Origin: an uncultured Christensenellaceae bacterium | GTDB taxonomy: Bacteria; Bacillota; Clostridia; Christensenellales; Pumilibacteraceae | NCBI GenBank assembly: GCA_910587445.1 | Contig: CAJULE010000006.1 | Location: 1-64,000, forward strand | DNA: 64,000 nt | Direction: 5' to 3' | Shown: piece by piece, positions 51,023-59,330 of the stretch | Position numbering within the stretch: position 1 is the stretch's first letter | How the letters are laid out: the number at the start of each line of letters is the position of its first letter | The notes under the pieces: generated by a model | Told to the model about the DNA's origin: nothing | What the model saw: only the letters and a program-made list of their open reading frames with translations | Database searches by the model: none | Made by a program: the position numbers and the translations under genes

Positions 51023-52465
51023 TTAATTTTTGTCGTCGAGCGTCATGTTGTACAGAGCGACCGAGCCCGAAATATCCTTTTCTTTTGCCATTTGTCCGTA
51101 CTTGTCTACGTCGCGGACGTTCTTTTCCTCGTGGTGCAGACACAGCGCGCCGTTGAGACAGCCGCCCACGCAAGCCATGCCCTCTATGAAGTTTTCGGGG
51201 ATCTTGCCCGCTTTCATCTTGAGCATCGCGAGCTTTATTTCCTCGAGACCGTTGAGAGCGATGGGGCAGATCTCTTTTGTTATGCCGTATTTTTCCTTGA
51301 GTTCGGACACGCCTTGAGCTATGCCGCCGCTCTTTGCGAAAATTCTTCCGTAGAACGACGCATTGTTTAAAGGGCTTTCGGGAAGGGTGGACACGTCTAT
51401 GTCGCGTGCGTCGAGGAAAGCCTGAAGCTCCTCGAACGAGATCACGCAGTCCACGGCGCCGCCCGTCTTTTCAAGCTTGTATTCGTGCTTTTTGGACGAG
51501 CACGGACCTATGAATACGACCTTGCTGTCGGGGCTTGTGCGCTTTATGAGCTTCGCCGCTTCCACCATGGGGGACGGGGAGTGCGAGATGTATTTCGCGA
51601 GCTGCGGGAAGTGTTTTTCTATGTACATGACAAAGGACGGACAGCACGAGGTCGTGAGCTTGTCGACTTCTTTAAGCTCGTTGAGCTCCTTATGCAGGGT
51701 TATGTCCGCGCCCATTGCCGTCTCTATGACGTTGTGGAAGCCGAGCATCTTTATGCCCTCGACGATTTGCTCAATCTTTGCGTATTTGAACTGACTGACT
51801 ATTGCGGGCGCGATGAGGGCGTAGACCTTTCTGCCCGTCTTTTCCGCTTCTTTCAAAATATCTACGAGGTCTAAGACGAACGACTTGTCGGTTATCGCGC
51901 CGAACGGGCAGGAGTAGACGCACGCGCCGCACATGACGCACTTGTCATTGTCTATCTTTGCTTTTTTGTCCTCGTCTATCTTGAGCGCGCCTATCTTACA
52001 GCTCGTTATGCACGGGCGGGTGAACTCTATGATCGCCTTGTACGGGCAGGCTTTTGCGCATTTGCCGCAGTTGAGGCACTTGGTTTCGTCTATTTTCGCC
52101 TGACCGTCTATGCCGATCGCGCCTGCGGGGCAGACGTCCATACAGCGGTGGTTTATACAGCCGCGGCAGGCGGGAGTGACGTAATAGCTCGCAATGGGGC
52201 ACTCGTCGCAGGCGACGGGCAAAACCTCGATTATATTGGGGTTGTCCTTATTTCCGCCCATAGCCATGCGCACGCGTTCTTCGACGACGGCGCGCGCTTT
52301 GTAAATACAGCAGCGCATATCGGTCTTGGGACCGGGCACTATCTCCTTGGGGATCTCGTAGGGGGCAAGCTCGAGGCTTTTTTCGCTCTCGTAAGCGCGC
52401 TTTATCAGCGACTTGAGAACCGAATACTTGAGCACCTGTACTTTTGTATCGAAAACTCTATCCAT
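51023..52465 (-). CDS. Group B [FeFe]-hydrogenase
   Basis: The 480-residue protein has an N-terminal region with many cysteines, two [4Fe-4S] ferredoxin motifs (CLNCGKCAKACP at 130-141 and CVMCGACVYSCP at 176-187) and the H-cluster domain. The three H-cluster signatures are TSCCPSF (C274, C275), GPCSSKK (C322) and EGMACVGGCLNG (C432, C436), which fit the group B form rather than the classical TSCCPxW/MPCxxKK/GGC set of group A. It should produce or oxidise H2 in the cytoplasm using ferredoxin. It is downstream of a sensory hydrogenase and a phosphatase in one minus-strand cluster. Confidence 0.88.
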   Translation of the reverse strand: MDRVFDTKVQVLKYSVLKSLIKRAYESEKSLELAPYEIPKEIVPGPKTDMRCCIYKARAVVEERVRMAMGGNKDNPNIIEVLPVACDECPIASYYVTPACRGCINHRCMDVCPAGAIGIDGQAKIDETKCLNCGKCAKACPYKAIIEFTRPCITSCKIGALKIDEDKKAKIDNDKCVMCGACVYSCPFGAITDKSFVLDLVDILKEAEKTGRKVYALIAPAIVSQFKYAKIEQIVEGIKMLGFHNVIETAMGADITLHKELNELKEVDKLTTSCCPSFVMYIEKHFPQLAKYISHSPSPMVEAAKLIKRTSPDSKVVFIGPCSSKKHEYKLEKTGGAVDCVISFEELQAFLDARDIDVSTLPESPLNNASFYGRIFAKSGGIAQGVSELKEKYGITKEICPIALNGLEEIKLAMLKMKAGKIPENFIEGMACVGGCLNGALCLHHEEKNVRDVDKYGQMAKEKDISGSVALYNMTLDDKN

Positions 52466-52505
52466 ATATTTGATCGATTCCTCTCTTTATTTCGGGTATT
52501 TCTTA

Positions 52506-53663
52506 TCAGTAGTATTTTATCTGCACGCGTTTGCCGAGCTTTGTCAGAATGTTTAAAAGTTTTACGACGATGTCGAGCTTAGACTTGTTGTCTATCGCAA
52601 GTCCCTCGTGCGCGAGATTTACGTTGCGTCCGACGAAGATGTTGATGTCGCTGCTCGAACACAGAAGAAGCTTTGCGAGAAGAGACGCGCCGTCCTTGCC
52701 GTTAAATTGTTTTATTTCGGGATAGGACGGGCTTGCGTACTGCTCGGCATAGAACAGCGCTTTTTTCAGAGTCAGCACGCCTTCGCATACGAGGTCTATG
52801 CCGTCGATATAGCCTATGGGCGGAACGTCGCGGTCGGGGAAGTCGAACGAACTCGTGAGTTCCTTGCCCATGACGCGCGCGACTACCTGTGAGCTTGTGC
52901 CGCCGCAGACCGCGTGTTTGCCGGGGCTTGCGAGAAATTCGCCTACGACGAGTTCGTCTCTGGAAGGGTCGACGGGCGGTCCTATCATGATGTTTGTAGG
53001 GCTCGTCGGCATGAGCTTTACGCATAGGACGCTCGTGTCGTCGCCGCACTCCTTGCCGTACAGCGAGTAGCAGGCATTCGCGAGCACCGACGCCGCCGTC
53101 ATTGCCGCACCGTACTTATCGTAGTGTATCTCCATGAACTCGCGGATCTCGGCTATGTCCCAGCCGAAGTTCAGCGACATTCCTATGCCCGCGTGAACGA
53201 CGCCGTCGCTTGTCGTTATTATCTGGTCGCCCTCGCGCATCTTTATCGACGAGAAGTAGACTTTCTTGTCGGCATAGATACGTTCGGTCCTTTCGAGCGG
53301 AACGAGCTCGCCGTCCCGTATGTATATTGCGGGCGGATTGTCGTACTCGACGAGATACCCTTCTCCGCGCTCGTTTAAGGATATGACGGTGAAAGTGGCG
53401 TACGCTACGCCGCGCACCTTACAGACGGGCAGGGAGTCGATTATCGTGTCGATACAGTCGGACAGCGGAATGTTCGCCGCCGCCATGGTGCAGAGTATCT
53501 TGCTCGTGAGCGTCGCGAGAATATTGGCTTTTACGCCGCTTCCGAGTCCGTCCGCGAGCACGAAGGTGTGCACGCCGTTCGATACGGTGTGTTCGACGTT
53601 GTCGCCGCAGAGCTCCTCGTGTTTTTTATTCAGAGAGACATGACCGTAATCTACGAAAGACAT
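52506..53663 (-). CDS. SpoIIE-type serine phosphatase
   Basis: The 385-residue protein begins with a PP2C/SpoIIE phosphatase domain (residues 1-215): FVLADGLGSGVKAN, VYFSSIKMREGDQIITTSDGVVHAG and GDDTSVLCVKL carry the metal-binding aspartates. The C-terminal 170 residues have no recognised motif. The start at 53663 overlaps the stop of the upstream sensory hydrogenase (TGATG); a longer frame was rejected. Phosphatases of this type are known beside group C hydrogenases, so it may relay a hydrogen or redox signal by dephosphorylating a partner protein. Confidence 0.88.
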   Translation of the reverse strand: MSFVDYGHVSLNKKHEELCGDNVEHTVSNGVHTFVLADGLGSGVKANILATLTSKILCTMAAANIPLSDCIDTIIDSLPVCKVRGVAYATFTVISLNERGEGYLVEYDNPPAIYIRDGELVPLERTERIYADKKVYFSSIKMREGDQIITTSDGVVHAGIGMSLNFGWDIAEIREFMEIHYDKYGAAMTAASVLANACYSLYGKECGDDTSVLCVKLMPTSPTNIMIGPPVDPSRDELVVGEFLASPGKHAVCGGTSSQVVARVMGKELTSSFDFPDRDVPPIGYIDGIDLVCEGVLTLKKALFYAEQYASPSYPEIKQFNGKDGASLLAKLLLCSSSDINIFVGRNVNLAHEGLAIDNKSKLDIVVKLLNILTKLGKRVQIKYY

Positions 53664-55336
53664 CACTCTTCCTCCGTTTTCAGAGTGTTCTTGAGCTTTA
53701 AAAGAGCTATTTTCGTTTCCGCGGCGGTCTCGCCGAGAAGAGAGGCGATTTCCTGAACGACGCGCATCTGCTTTCCGATGACCTCGTCGGTCGTGCGATA
53801 GGTGTCCTCCTTCAGTTTGTCGAGGCGGGATTTGTCCTCGGTTTCCTCGGTTATGTCCTTCATTATGCAGAACAAAAGATTCTGACCGCTTACCTTTCGT
53901 ATGCTCATCTCCACCCAAGCGCCGGATTTTTCGAGCTTTATCTTCTTGTCGTCCACGGCTTTCCCGTCCGAAGCGACTATGTAAAAATCGGTCGGATTGA
54001 AGTATCTTTCGAGCAGTTCGCCCTTACAGCCGTTTCTCGGAATGGAGAGAAGGCGAGCCGCTTCTTCGTTTATGTCGGTGATGCGGAAGCTTTCGTCCAC
54101 GGCGAGTATGCCGTTGGGGGAGTTCTGTATTATGTCGAAAGAAAGGCTTTCGGCTTTTTCGCGCATATAGGGCACGCACATATCTATCTCTGCCATGCCG
54201 TTGTATACGGCTATAGCCTTGTCGCGGCAGGTCGGATATCCGCACGCGCCGCAGTTGAGTTCGTCCTCGGGCTTGTATTTTCCCGTCGCCTCGAGTATCG
54301 CTCGGATCTCGTAGTCGGGAGGGGTGATGAGCCGCATGGGTATGCGCTCGTACTTATGCGAGTAATCGCCGCTGCGAATGGGACGGGCTTTTTCGGAAAG
54401 ACCGCCGCGCGTGTATTCGCGAACCTGTTCGGTCGCCTTGAACAGTCCGCCCCGTTTGGGCGTAAGAGCGCAAGGTCCGTTTATGCAGGAGAACTCGCAC
54501 GCGTGCATTTCTATGAACATTCCCTCGAGCGTCGTTATATTTTCGAGCACGTTTCTCGAACGGTTTACGCCGTCCACCGAAAGATATTCGTAGCCGTCGA
54601 CAAAGCCGTCGAACGACTTGATTATTCCGCGGTTTATCGGGTAGTAGCGAGCGCGCAGAGCGTCCTTGTCGTCCTCGAGCGAAGGGTCTGGTGTTATTTT
54701 GGCTTCGGCAAGCATTGCCTCGAGCTCTTCGAAGGTAAGCACGGCGTCGATGATTCCGCTTTCGGCGGCTTCGCGCTTTTTGGCAAGGCACGGACCAACG
54801 AAAACGACCGCGCAGTTTTTATACGCCTTTTTGAGCTGGCGCGCGTGCGCGACCATCGGACTGTCTACGGGCGCGAGAAAAGGGAGTGCGTCCGGATAGT
54901 ACTGCGAAATGAGCCGCACGGTAGCGGGGCAGGCGGAAGCGATGAGATTGCGGTACTTGCCGCCCTCGAGAAGTTTTTTATACTCGTCGGTGACTGCCGC
55001 CGCGCCGATCGCCGTCTCCTCGACCGATTCGAAGCCGAGCGCCTTGAGGGCTTTTTCCATTGCCGCAAAGCCTTTTACGTCGAACGAAGAAATAAACGAC
55101 GGAGCAAGCGATACATAAACTTTTTTGCGGCTTATGAGATCGCGCACCTTTGCGATGTCGCTTGCGACCACTTTTGCGTTAAAGCGGCAGGAGCCGACGC
55201 AGTGACCGCAAAGAATACACAGCTCTTCGTTTATCTGGGCTTTGTCGTCCAATACGCTTATGGCTTTGACGGGACATTCGCGCAGGCACTTATAGCAGTT
55301 GCGGCAGTTTGACGAATTGAAATTCAGATATGCCAT
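53663..55336 (-). CDS. hydS: Group C sensory [FeFe]-hydrogenase with PAS domain
   Basis: The 557-residue protein has two N-terminal [4Fe-4S] motifs (residues 11-21 and 40-50), an H-cluster-like domain, a further four-cysteine cluster (CGACGYPTC, C361, C364, C369 with C386) and a PAS domain (about 400-500) followed by a helical C terminus. H-cluster motifs are SACPATV (C136), GPCLAKK (C183) and MHACEFSCINGPC (C279, C283, C288). The first lacks the second cysteine used for proton relay in catalytic enzymes. This is the pattern of HydS-type sensory hydrogenases thought to detect H2 or redox state. It lies next to a phosphatase and a group B hydrogenase, its probable targets. Confidence 0.87.
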   Translation of the reverse strand: MAYLNFNSSNCRNCYKCLRECPVKAISVLDDKAQINEELCILCGHCVGSCRFNAKVVASDIAKVRDLISRKKVYVSLAPSFISSFDVKGFAAMEKALKALGFESVEETAIGAAAVTDEYKKLLEGGKYRNLIASACPATVRLISQYYPDALPFLAPVDSPMVAHARQLKKAYKNCAVVFVGPCLAKKREAAESGIIDAVLTFEELEAMLAEAKITPDPSLEDDKDALRARYYPINRGIIKSFDGFVDGYEYLSVDGVNRSRNVLENITTLEGMFIEMHACEFSCINGPCALTPKRGGLFKATEQVREYTRGGLSEKARPIRSGDYSHKYERIPMRLITPPDYEIRAILEATGKYKPEDELNCGACGYPTCRDKAIAVYNGMAEIDMCVPYMREKAESLSFDIIQNSPNGILAVDESFRITDINEEAARLLSIPRNGCKGELLERYFNPTDFYIVASDGKAVDDKKIKLEKSGAWVEMSIRKVSGQNLLFCIMKDITEETEDKSRLDKLKEDTYRTTDEVIGKQMRVVQEIASLLGETAAETKIALLKLKNTLKTEEE

Positions 55337-55340
55337 TGCA

Positions 55341-55592
55341 TTACGCTCCGAGTGCGGCGGGTTTAAGCTTGTTTATGTAGATGTCTTTTACGGTCGCGGG
55401 AGTAACTCCGTCGAGAAACTCTCCGTCGACTTTCATCGTGACGTGCTCGCCGCAGTGGCCGAGGCAGAAGCTCGCCTTAAGCGTTATTTTGTCCTCGAGC
55501 TTATCTTCGGCTATGAAGCTTTTGAGCTGCTCGATCACGTCGTACGAGCCGCGAAGATGACAGGCGCTTCCTATACAGATCTGTATTACCAT
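55341..55592 (-). CDS. Thioredoxin-like [2Fe-2S] ferredoxin
   Basis: This 83-residue protein is a NuoE/HymA-type thioredoxin-like ferredoxin: CIGSACHLRG near the start and CLGHCGEHV near residue 43 hold the four cysteines of a [2Fe-2S] cluster, and the closing GVTPATVKDIYINKL is typical. It is the first gene of the hydrogenase cluster, four bases before hydS, and probably passes electrons to or from it. Confidence 0.9.
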   Translation of the reverse strand: MVIQICIGSACHLRGSYDVIEQLKSFIAEDKLEDKITLKASFCLGHCGEHVTMKVDGEFLDGVTPATVKDIYINKLKPAALGA

Positions 55593-55651
55593 ATATTCTC
55601 CCTTCGACGCCGACCGTCTTGCGGAAAGCGTCTGTTTTTATATCCTTATAA

Positions 55652-55680
55652 ATAATAACACAATAGCTTCGGTTCGGCAA
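55652..55680 (-). promoter_or_regulatory. Promoter of the hydrogenase cluster
   Basis: On the minus strand TTGCCG (55675-55680), 17 bases, TATTAT (55652-55657), 60 bases before the ferredoxin start. Confidence 0.65.
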
Positions 55681-55734
55681 GCGAAAAAAGAGGGAATTTA
55701 GCGAAAAATTTGCCTGTCGATATGTGCGGAAATC

Positions 55735-55763
55735 TTGCAAGGAGATAATTTTTGTGGTAAAAT
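55735..55763 (+). promoter_or_regulatory. Promoter of the ArsP-like exporter
   Basis: TTGCAA, 17 bases, TAAAAT, 43 bases before the start codon. Confidence 0.65.
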
Positions 55764-55806
55764 GATTTATGTAAGATTTTTCTATTGTCGGATTTAAGGA
55801 GACAAA

Positions 55807-56787
55807 ATGCTCGAAGTTCTCGTGGACGCGCTCATAGATACATTGAAGCTCATTCCGCTTCTTCTCATTGCGAACGTGCTCATAGAAGTTCTCGAGCATG
55901 CGGTGGTGGGGAAGATACGCGCGGAAAAAGCTCTTAAAGGAGGCTTTGCGCCTCTTATCGGCGCAGGCGTGGGACTACTCCCGCAGTGCGGCTTTTCCGT
56001 CGTTGCCGCAAATATGTATTCTTCTCGGCACATCGGCATGGGAACGCTTCTTGCCGTTTTCGTGGCAACCAGCGACGAAGCCGTTCCCATTCTGCTTTCC
56101 TCGCCGTCGTCGGCGTTGCGACTGTTGCCTCTTCTTGCCGTGAAGCTTGCGGGTGCGCTTGTGATAGGCTATGTCGTTTCGCTCGTGCTTTCCCGTCGCG
56201 ACAAAAAGAACATCGTAGAAGTGTCCGAGGGGGAGAGCTTTCATGCGGTCGGCTGTCACGGTCATGCGCTCGTCGGCGAAACGCGCGAGCATGAGGGAGA
56301 ACACTCTCACGGCGGCGATTGCGACGGGGAGGATGGGGAAGAGGACAAGCTCGCCCGTAAAAAGGCGGACAGAAAAAAACTGTTGGATCGATTTCTGTGG
56401 CATCCGCTGCTTCACACTCTCACGGTTTCGCTGTATATTCTTGCCGTAAACATTCTGCTCGGCGTCGTAATATATTTCATAACGGAGCAGCGTCTTGCTG
56501 CGTTTATGTCGGGCGTGAGATTTTTGCAGCCCCTTGTCGCCGCAATAGTCGGACTCATTCCGAACTGCGCTTCGTCGGTTGCAATAGCCGAACTCTACGG
56601 CGTGGGCACGCTGTCGCTCGGCGGCGCGGTTGCGGGGCTGTCCGTAAATGCGGGGCTCGGGCTTGCCGTGCTGTTCAAGGAAAACAAGCGCATGAAGGAA
56701 AACTTCGTAATACTTGCGCTGTTGTTTGCGTTCGGCGTGGCGCTCGGGACGGCGACGGAAGCCGTGATGTTCGCGCTCGGTTTTTAG
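55807..56787 (+). CDS. ArsP-like putative metal exporter
   Basis: The 326-residue membrane protein has about ten helices in two inverted halves, each with a polar motif: GLLPQCGFSVVAANMY in the first and GLIPNCASSVAIAELYG in the second. These match the 10-TM putative heavy-metal exporter family related to ArsP. The loop between the halves is rich in His, Asp, Glu and Cys (VGCHGHALVGETREHEGEHSHGGDCDGEDGEED) and could sense or bind a divalent metal. Manganese has been proposed for relatives, not shown here. The RBS AAGGAG is well placed. Confidence 0.82.
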   Translation: MLEVLVDALIDTLKLIPLLLIANVLIEVLEHAVVGKIRAEKALKGGFAPLIGAGVGLLPQCGFSVVAANMYSSRHIGMGTLLAVFVATSDEAVPILLSSPSSALRLLPLLAVKLAGALVIGYVVSLVLSRRDKKNIVEVSEGESFHAVGCHGHALVGETREHEGEHSHGGDCDGEDGEEDKLARKKADRKKLLDRFLWHPLLHTLTVSLYILAVNILLGVVIYFITEQRLAAFMSGVRFLQPLVAAIVGLIPNCASSVAIAELYGVGTLSLGGAVAGLSVNAGLGLAVLFKENKRMKENFVILALLFAFGVALGTATEAVMFALGF

Positions 56788-56824
56788 GAGAATGCGATAA
56801 TTTTTCGGCTCGCGGGCAAATGCC

Positions 56825-56853
56825 TTGACTTTGACGGACGAAAGTTGTAGAAT
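56825..56853 (+). promoter_or_regulatory. Promoter of rplI
   Basis: TTGACT, 17 bases, TAGAAT, about 60 bases before the GTG start. Confidence 0.75.
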
Positions 56854-56915
56854 ATCGAAAAAGGCAGAGAGGCGCGGATTTTGCGCTTTTCGGAACAAGC
56901 GAAAGGAGGCAGACA

Positions 56916-57359
56916 GTGAAAGTCATTTTGACACAGGACGTAAAGGCACAGGGCAAAAAGGGCGACGTCGTAAACGTATCCGACGGTTACGCCCGCAATT
57001 TCCTGTTTAAAAACAACCTCGCGATCGAGGCAAACGACGCAAACATGAATATTCTCAATCGCCAGAAGGCAGCCGAACGTCAGCGCAAAGCCGAGGAAAA
57101 GGCGGCGGCGCTCGAGCTCAAGAAACAACTCGACGCGACGACCGTCAACGTCCCCATAAAGACGGGCGAAAACGGAAAGCTTTACGGTGCGCTCAACTCG
57201 CAGAATATTGCCGACGCGCTTAAAAGTTTGGGCATAGAGATAGACAAGCGAAAGATCGTGCTCACCGCTCCCATAAAGACGCTCGGCGTGCATAAGGTGA
57301 CGGTAAAGCCGTATGCCGAAGTGACGGCGACGCTCACCGTGAACGTCACGGCGCTTTAA
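56916..57359 (+). CDS. rplI: 50S ribosomal protein L9
   Basis: L9 bridges the L1 stalk base and stabilises the large subunit. The 147-residue protein has the N-terminal domain MKVILTQDVKAQGKKGDVVNVSDGYARNFL, the connecting helix (NRQKAAERQRKAEEKAAALELKKQL) and the C-terminal domain with GENGKLYGALNSQNIADAL. It starts with GTG at 56916 after AAAGGAGG. Its usual neighbours rpsF, ssb, rpsR and dnaB are absent; an ECF component follows after 27 bases. Confidence 0.97.
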   Translation: MKVILTQDVKAQGKKGDVVNVSDGYARNFLFKNNLAIEANDANMNILNRQKAAERQRKAEEKAAALELKKQLDATTVNVPIKTGENGKLYGALNSQNIADALKSLGIEIDKRKIVLTAPIKTLGVHKVTVKPYAEVTATLTVNVTAL

Positions 57360-57386
57360 GTTTCGGCGCAGAAGGGAGGACTCTAT

Positions 57387-57974
57387 ATGTCTGCAAAGGA
57401 CGCGCACGAAGGCGCGAAAAGAAGAGTAAGCACATTTTACATAGTCATGACGGCGACGCTCACGGCGCTTGCGTTCGTCGCGACTTTTCTCATTCAGATA
57501 CCCGTCGGAATAGGTTACGTCAATTTCGGTGACGCGGTCGTAATGATCTCGTCCGTAGTTCTCGGACCTCTCGGCGCAACCGTTGTGGGCGCAATAGGTC
57601 CCGCGCTTGCCGATATCGTTTCGGGATACGCGGTGTACGCACCTTTTACAATGATAATAAAAGGCGTAGAGGGTTTTGTCTGCGCCGTGGTATTTAAGTG
57701 TGTATTCGCAAAGAGAAACGCCTATCTTCGCGCGGTGATCGCTTTTATCGTCGGCGCCGCGATAGTTGTCGTCGGGTACTTTCTTGCCGATTTCGTACTT
57801 GTTCTCGTCGGATATATGCAAGCCGAAGGAGGGGTCTTTGTTTCCGCTCTCGTCGCGGGTGCGGCAACGCTTATAGGCTCTCTTGTGCAAGTCGCCGTTT
57901 CGGTTGTCATAGCTCTTATCGTGGCGCCGAAGTTGCCGACGCTCGAGTTTTTGTCCTCGGGCAAAAACCGCTAA
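57387..57974 (+). CDS. ECF transporter S component
   Basis: The 195-residue membrane protein has six helices and the S-component pattern: a helix starting YIVMTATLTALAFVATFL, then GYVNFGDAVVMISSVVLGPLGATVVGAIGPALADIVSGY, then APFTMIIKGVEGFVCAVVF. S components bind a vitamin or other micronutrient and dock to a shared energising module, not present in the window. The substrate cannot be told. The RBS GGGAGG is good. Only 27 bases separate it from rplI, so no riboswitch fits in between. Confidence 0.88.
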   Translation: MSAKDAHEGAKRRVSTFYIVMTATLTALAFVATFLIQIPVGIGYVNFGDAVVMISSVVLGPLGATVVGAIGPALADIVSGYAVYAPFTMIIKGVEGFVCAVVFKCVFAKRNAYLRAVIAFIVGAAIVVVGYFLADFVLVLVGYMQAEGGVFVSALVAGAATLIGSLVQVAVSVVIALIVAPKLPTLEFLSSGKNR

Positions 57975-57983
57975 AGCTCGAGG

Positions 57984-58092
57984 GCTTATATGCGGCGCAA
58001 TACGGTGTTAAGCTCCGCTTTACTCGGGGCGTGTACGAAGAAGTACACGCCCTTTCGCAAATGCTCGCTTGCCTTGTCAAGAAAATATAAGC
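57984..58092. repeat. Intergenic long-hairpin repeat, type A
   Basis: Perfect ends GCTTATAT and ATATAAGC and apex GTGTAC-gaagaa-GTACAC, starting ten bases after the ECF stop. Confidence 0.75.
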
Positions 58093-58112
58093 TGAAAATA
58101 TTATTTAACCAC

Positions 58113-58152
58113 TTGACTGCATACCATAATTATGGTATAATTATGGTATAAT
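58113..58152 (+). promoter_or_regulatory. Promoter and operator of the second toxin-antitoxin operon
   Basis: TTGACT (58113-58118), 17 bases, TATAAT (58136-58141). A perfect 18-bp palindrome ATACCATAATTATGGTAT (58121-58138) fills the spacer and touches the -10, and the half-site ATTATGGTAT is repeated 11 bp downstream (58140-58149). This is a typical site for antitoxin autorepression. Confidence 0.85.
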
Positions 58153-58171
58153 ATTCGAGGAGGTAAGCGCA

Positions 58172-58417
58172 GTGCAAATTATTCCTATCAATCAACTGAA
58201 AGATACGGCAAAGATTTCCGCTATATGCAACGAAAGCAACGAACCTGTGTTCATAACGAAAAACGGATATGGAGACATGGTCATAATGAGCATGAAGACA
58301 TACGAGGAACAGCAGGAAAAGCTTATGCTTCGCGAATTGAAATTCAAACTCGACGTCGATAAAGCCGAGGATGGCGATACGGTCATGCAAAGGATAAAAA
58401 AGAAGTATGTCGACTGA
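58172..58417 (+). CDS. Phd/YefM-family antitoxin
   Basis: The 81-residue protein starts at GTG 58172 after GAGGAGG. Its first 45 residues (QIIPINQLKDTAKISAICNESNEPVFITKNGYGDMVIMSMKTYEE) closely match the antitoxin at 30784; the C-terminal toxin-binding part differs (KLMLRELKFKLDVDKAEDGD). It should repress its own promoter through the palindrome at 58121. It overlaps the toxin gene by 11 bases. Confidence 0.92.
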   Translation: MQIIPINQLKDTAKISAICNESNEPVFITKNGYGDMVIMSMKTYEEQQEKLMLRELKFKLDVDKAEDGDTVMQRIKKKYVD

Positions 58418-58718
58418 AGACAAGTATGACTATAAATACGACTCGATTGCGGTAAAAAATCTTTCCGATATATTCGAGTATATTCGTTTTAAACTATGTA
58501 ATCCGAAAGCGGCAAAGGATTTGTTCGACAACATTACGGAAGCAGTGGAACAGGTGCGAAGATTCCCGGAAAGCGGAGAAACGCGCTATGAAGATATTAG
58601 GCGAATTCTCGTCGATAATTATTGGCTTTACTACATTCCGCTACATGATATAAAAACAATTTACATAGTCAAATTGACTCATGCGACGCAGAAATACGAA
58701 AACGAAAAATTCGATTAA
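58407..58718 (+). CDS. RelE/ParE-family toxin
   Basis: The 103-residue protein has the RelE/ParE fold: paired helices (AVKNLSDIFEYIRFKLCNPKAAKDLFDNITEAVEQVRRFPESG) and a sheet (YEDIRRILVDNYWLYYIPLHDIKTIYIVKLTHATQKY). It differs enough from the toxin at 30467 that the two antitoxins may not cross-protect. Its start overlaps the antitoxin gene, as usual. A terminator follows within three bases. Confidence 0.9.
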   Translation: MSTEDKYDYKYDSIAVKNLSDIFEYIRFKLCNPKAAKDLFDNITEAVEQVRRFPESGETRYEDIRRILVDNYWLYYIPLHDIKTIYIVKLTHATQKYENEKFD

Positions 58719-58720
58719 AA

Positions 58721-58740
58721 AAAAGCGCGAATGCGCTTTT
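58721..58740. terminator. Bidirectional intrinsic terminator
   Basis: AAAAGCGC-gaat-GCGCTTTT with further A and T runs on each side, between convergent genes. Confidence 0.85.
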
Positions 58741-58766
58741 TTTGTGAGTTGCTTAGGTGTTGAAAC

Positions 58767-59330
58767 TTATTCTTCCTCGTCGTCTGCCTCGGGCGCTTCT
58801 TCTTGCGACGGCTTTTCAGCGACGTTTAGTGAAGCGAGGAATTTTCTTGCGTTGTCGCTGCGCATATTCGATGAAAAGAATTTGAGGCTTGCCGTCGGCG
58901 GCGCGGCGGTTATGCCGAGCGTGTTTATAAGGAAAGAGTACGCGCTTTCGAGCTGTATCACGGCAAGGTCGAGATATTTGTTACATTCCTTTGCGGGAGT
59001 CTTTGCGGCGGAAAGCGCGGACAAAATTTTGCAGGCGGCGGCTATGTGGTCGGGCACCGCGCCGATGTCCTGGTTCTGCTGTCCGACCGCTCTGTCGCAT
59101 AAGAGCGCACACTTTGCACCCGTCGAATCAAGCGTCTTAAGCTCCTTTAAGTCGGGATCTTGCTTTTTGCAGGCGCGTATGAGATTTTGAAGTTCGTATG
59201 CAAGCGATGCGAGTGTGTCCGTCTTGTTTCGTTTCGAGACGAGCACTACAAGTACGAGCACGAGAACGACAATAAGCACGGGTGCGGCAATTGCCGAAAT
59301 TATTTGGTTTACGGTAAGTTCGCACATCAT
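58767..59330 (-). CDS. Single-pass membrane hypothetical protein
   Basis: The 187-residue protein has one N-terminal membrane helix (IISAIAAPVLIVVLVLVLVVLV) and a cytoplasmic helical domain (LASLAYELQNLIRACKKQDPDLKELKTLD, HIAAACKILSALSAAKTPAKECNKYLD), ending in an acidic tail. No family is recognised. Its start overlaps the stop of the MscS gene by four bases, so it may regulate or assemble with that channel. Confidence 0.75.
   Translation of the reverse strand: MMCELTVNQIISAIAAPVLIVVLVLVLVVLVSKRNKTDTLASLAYELQNLIRACKKQDPDLKELKTLDSTGAKCALLCDRAVGQQNQDIGAVPDHIAAACKILSALSAAKTPAKECNKYLDLAVIQLESAYSFLINTLGITAAPPTASLKFFSSNMRSDNARKFLASLNVAEKPSQEEAPEADDEEE

Noticed and set aside
57360..57386. Vitamin riboswitch before the ECF S component
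   Set aside because: The spacer to rplI is only 27 bases, mostly the RBS, too short for any aptamer.
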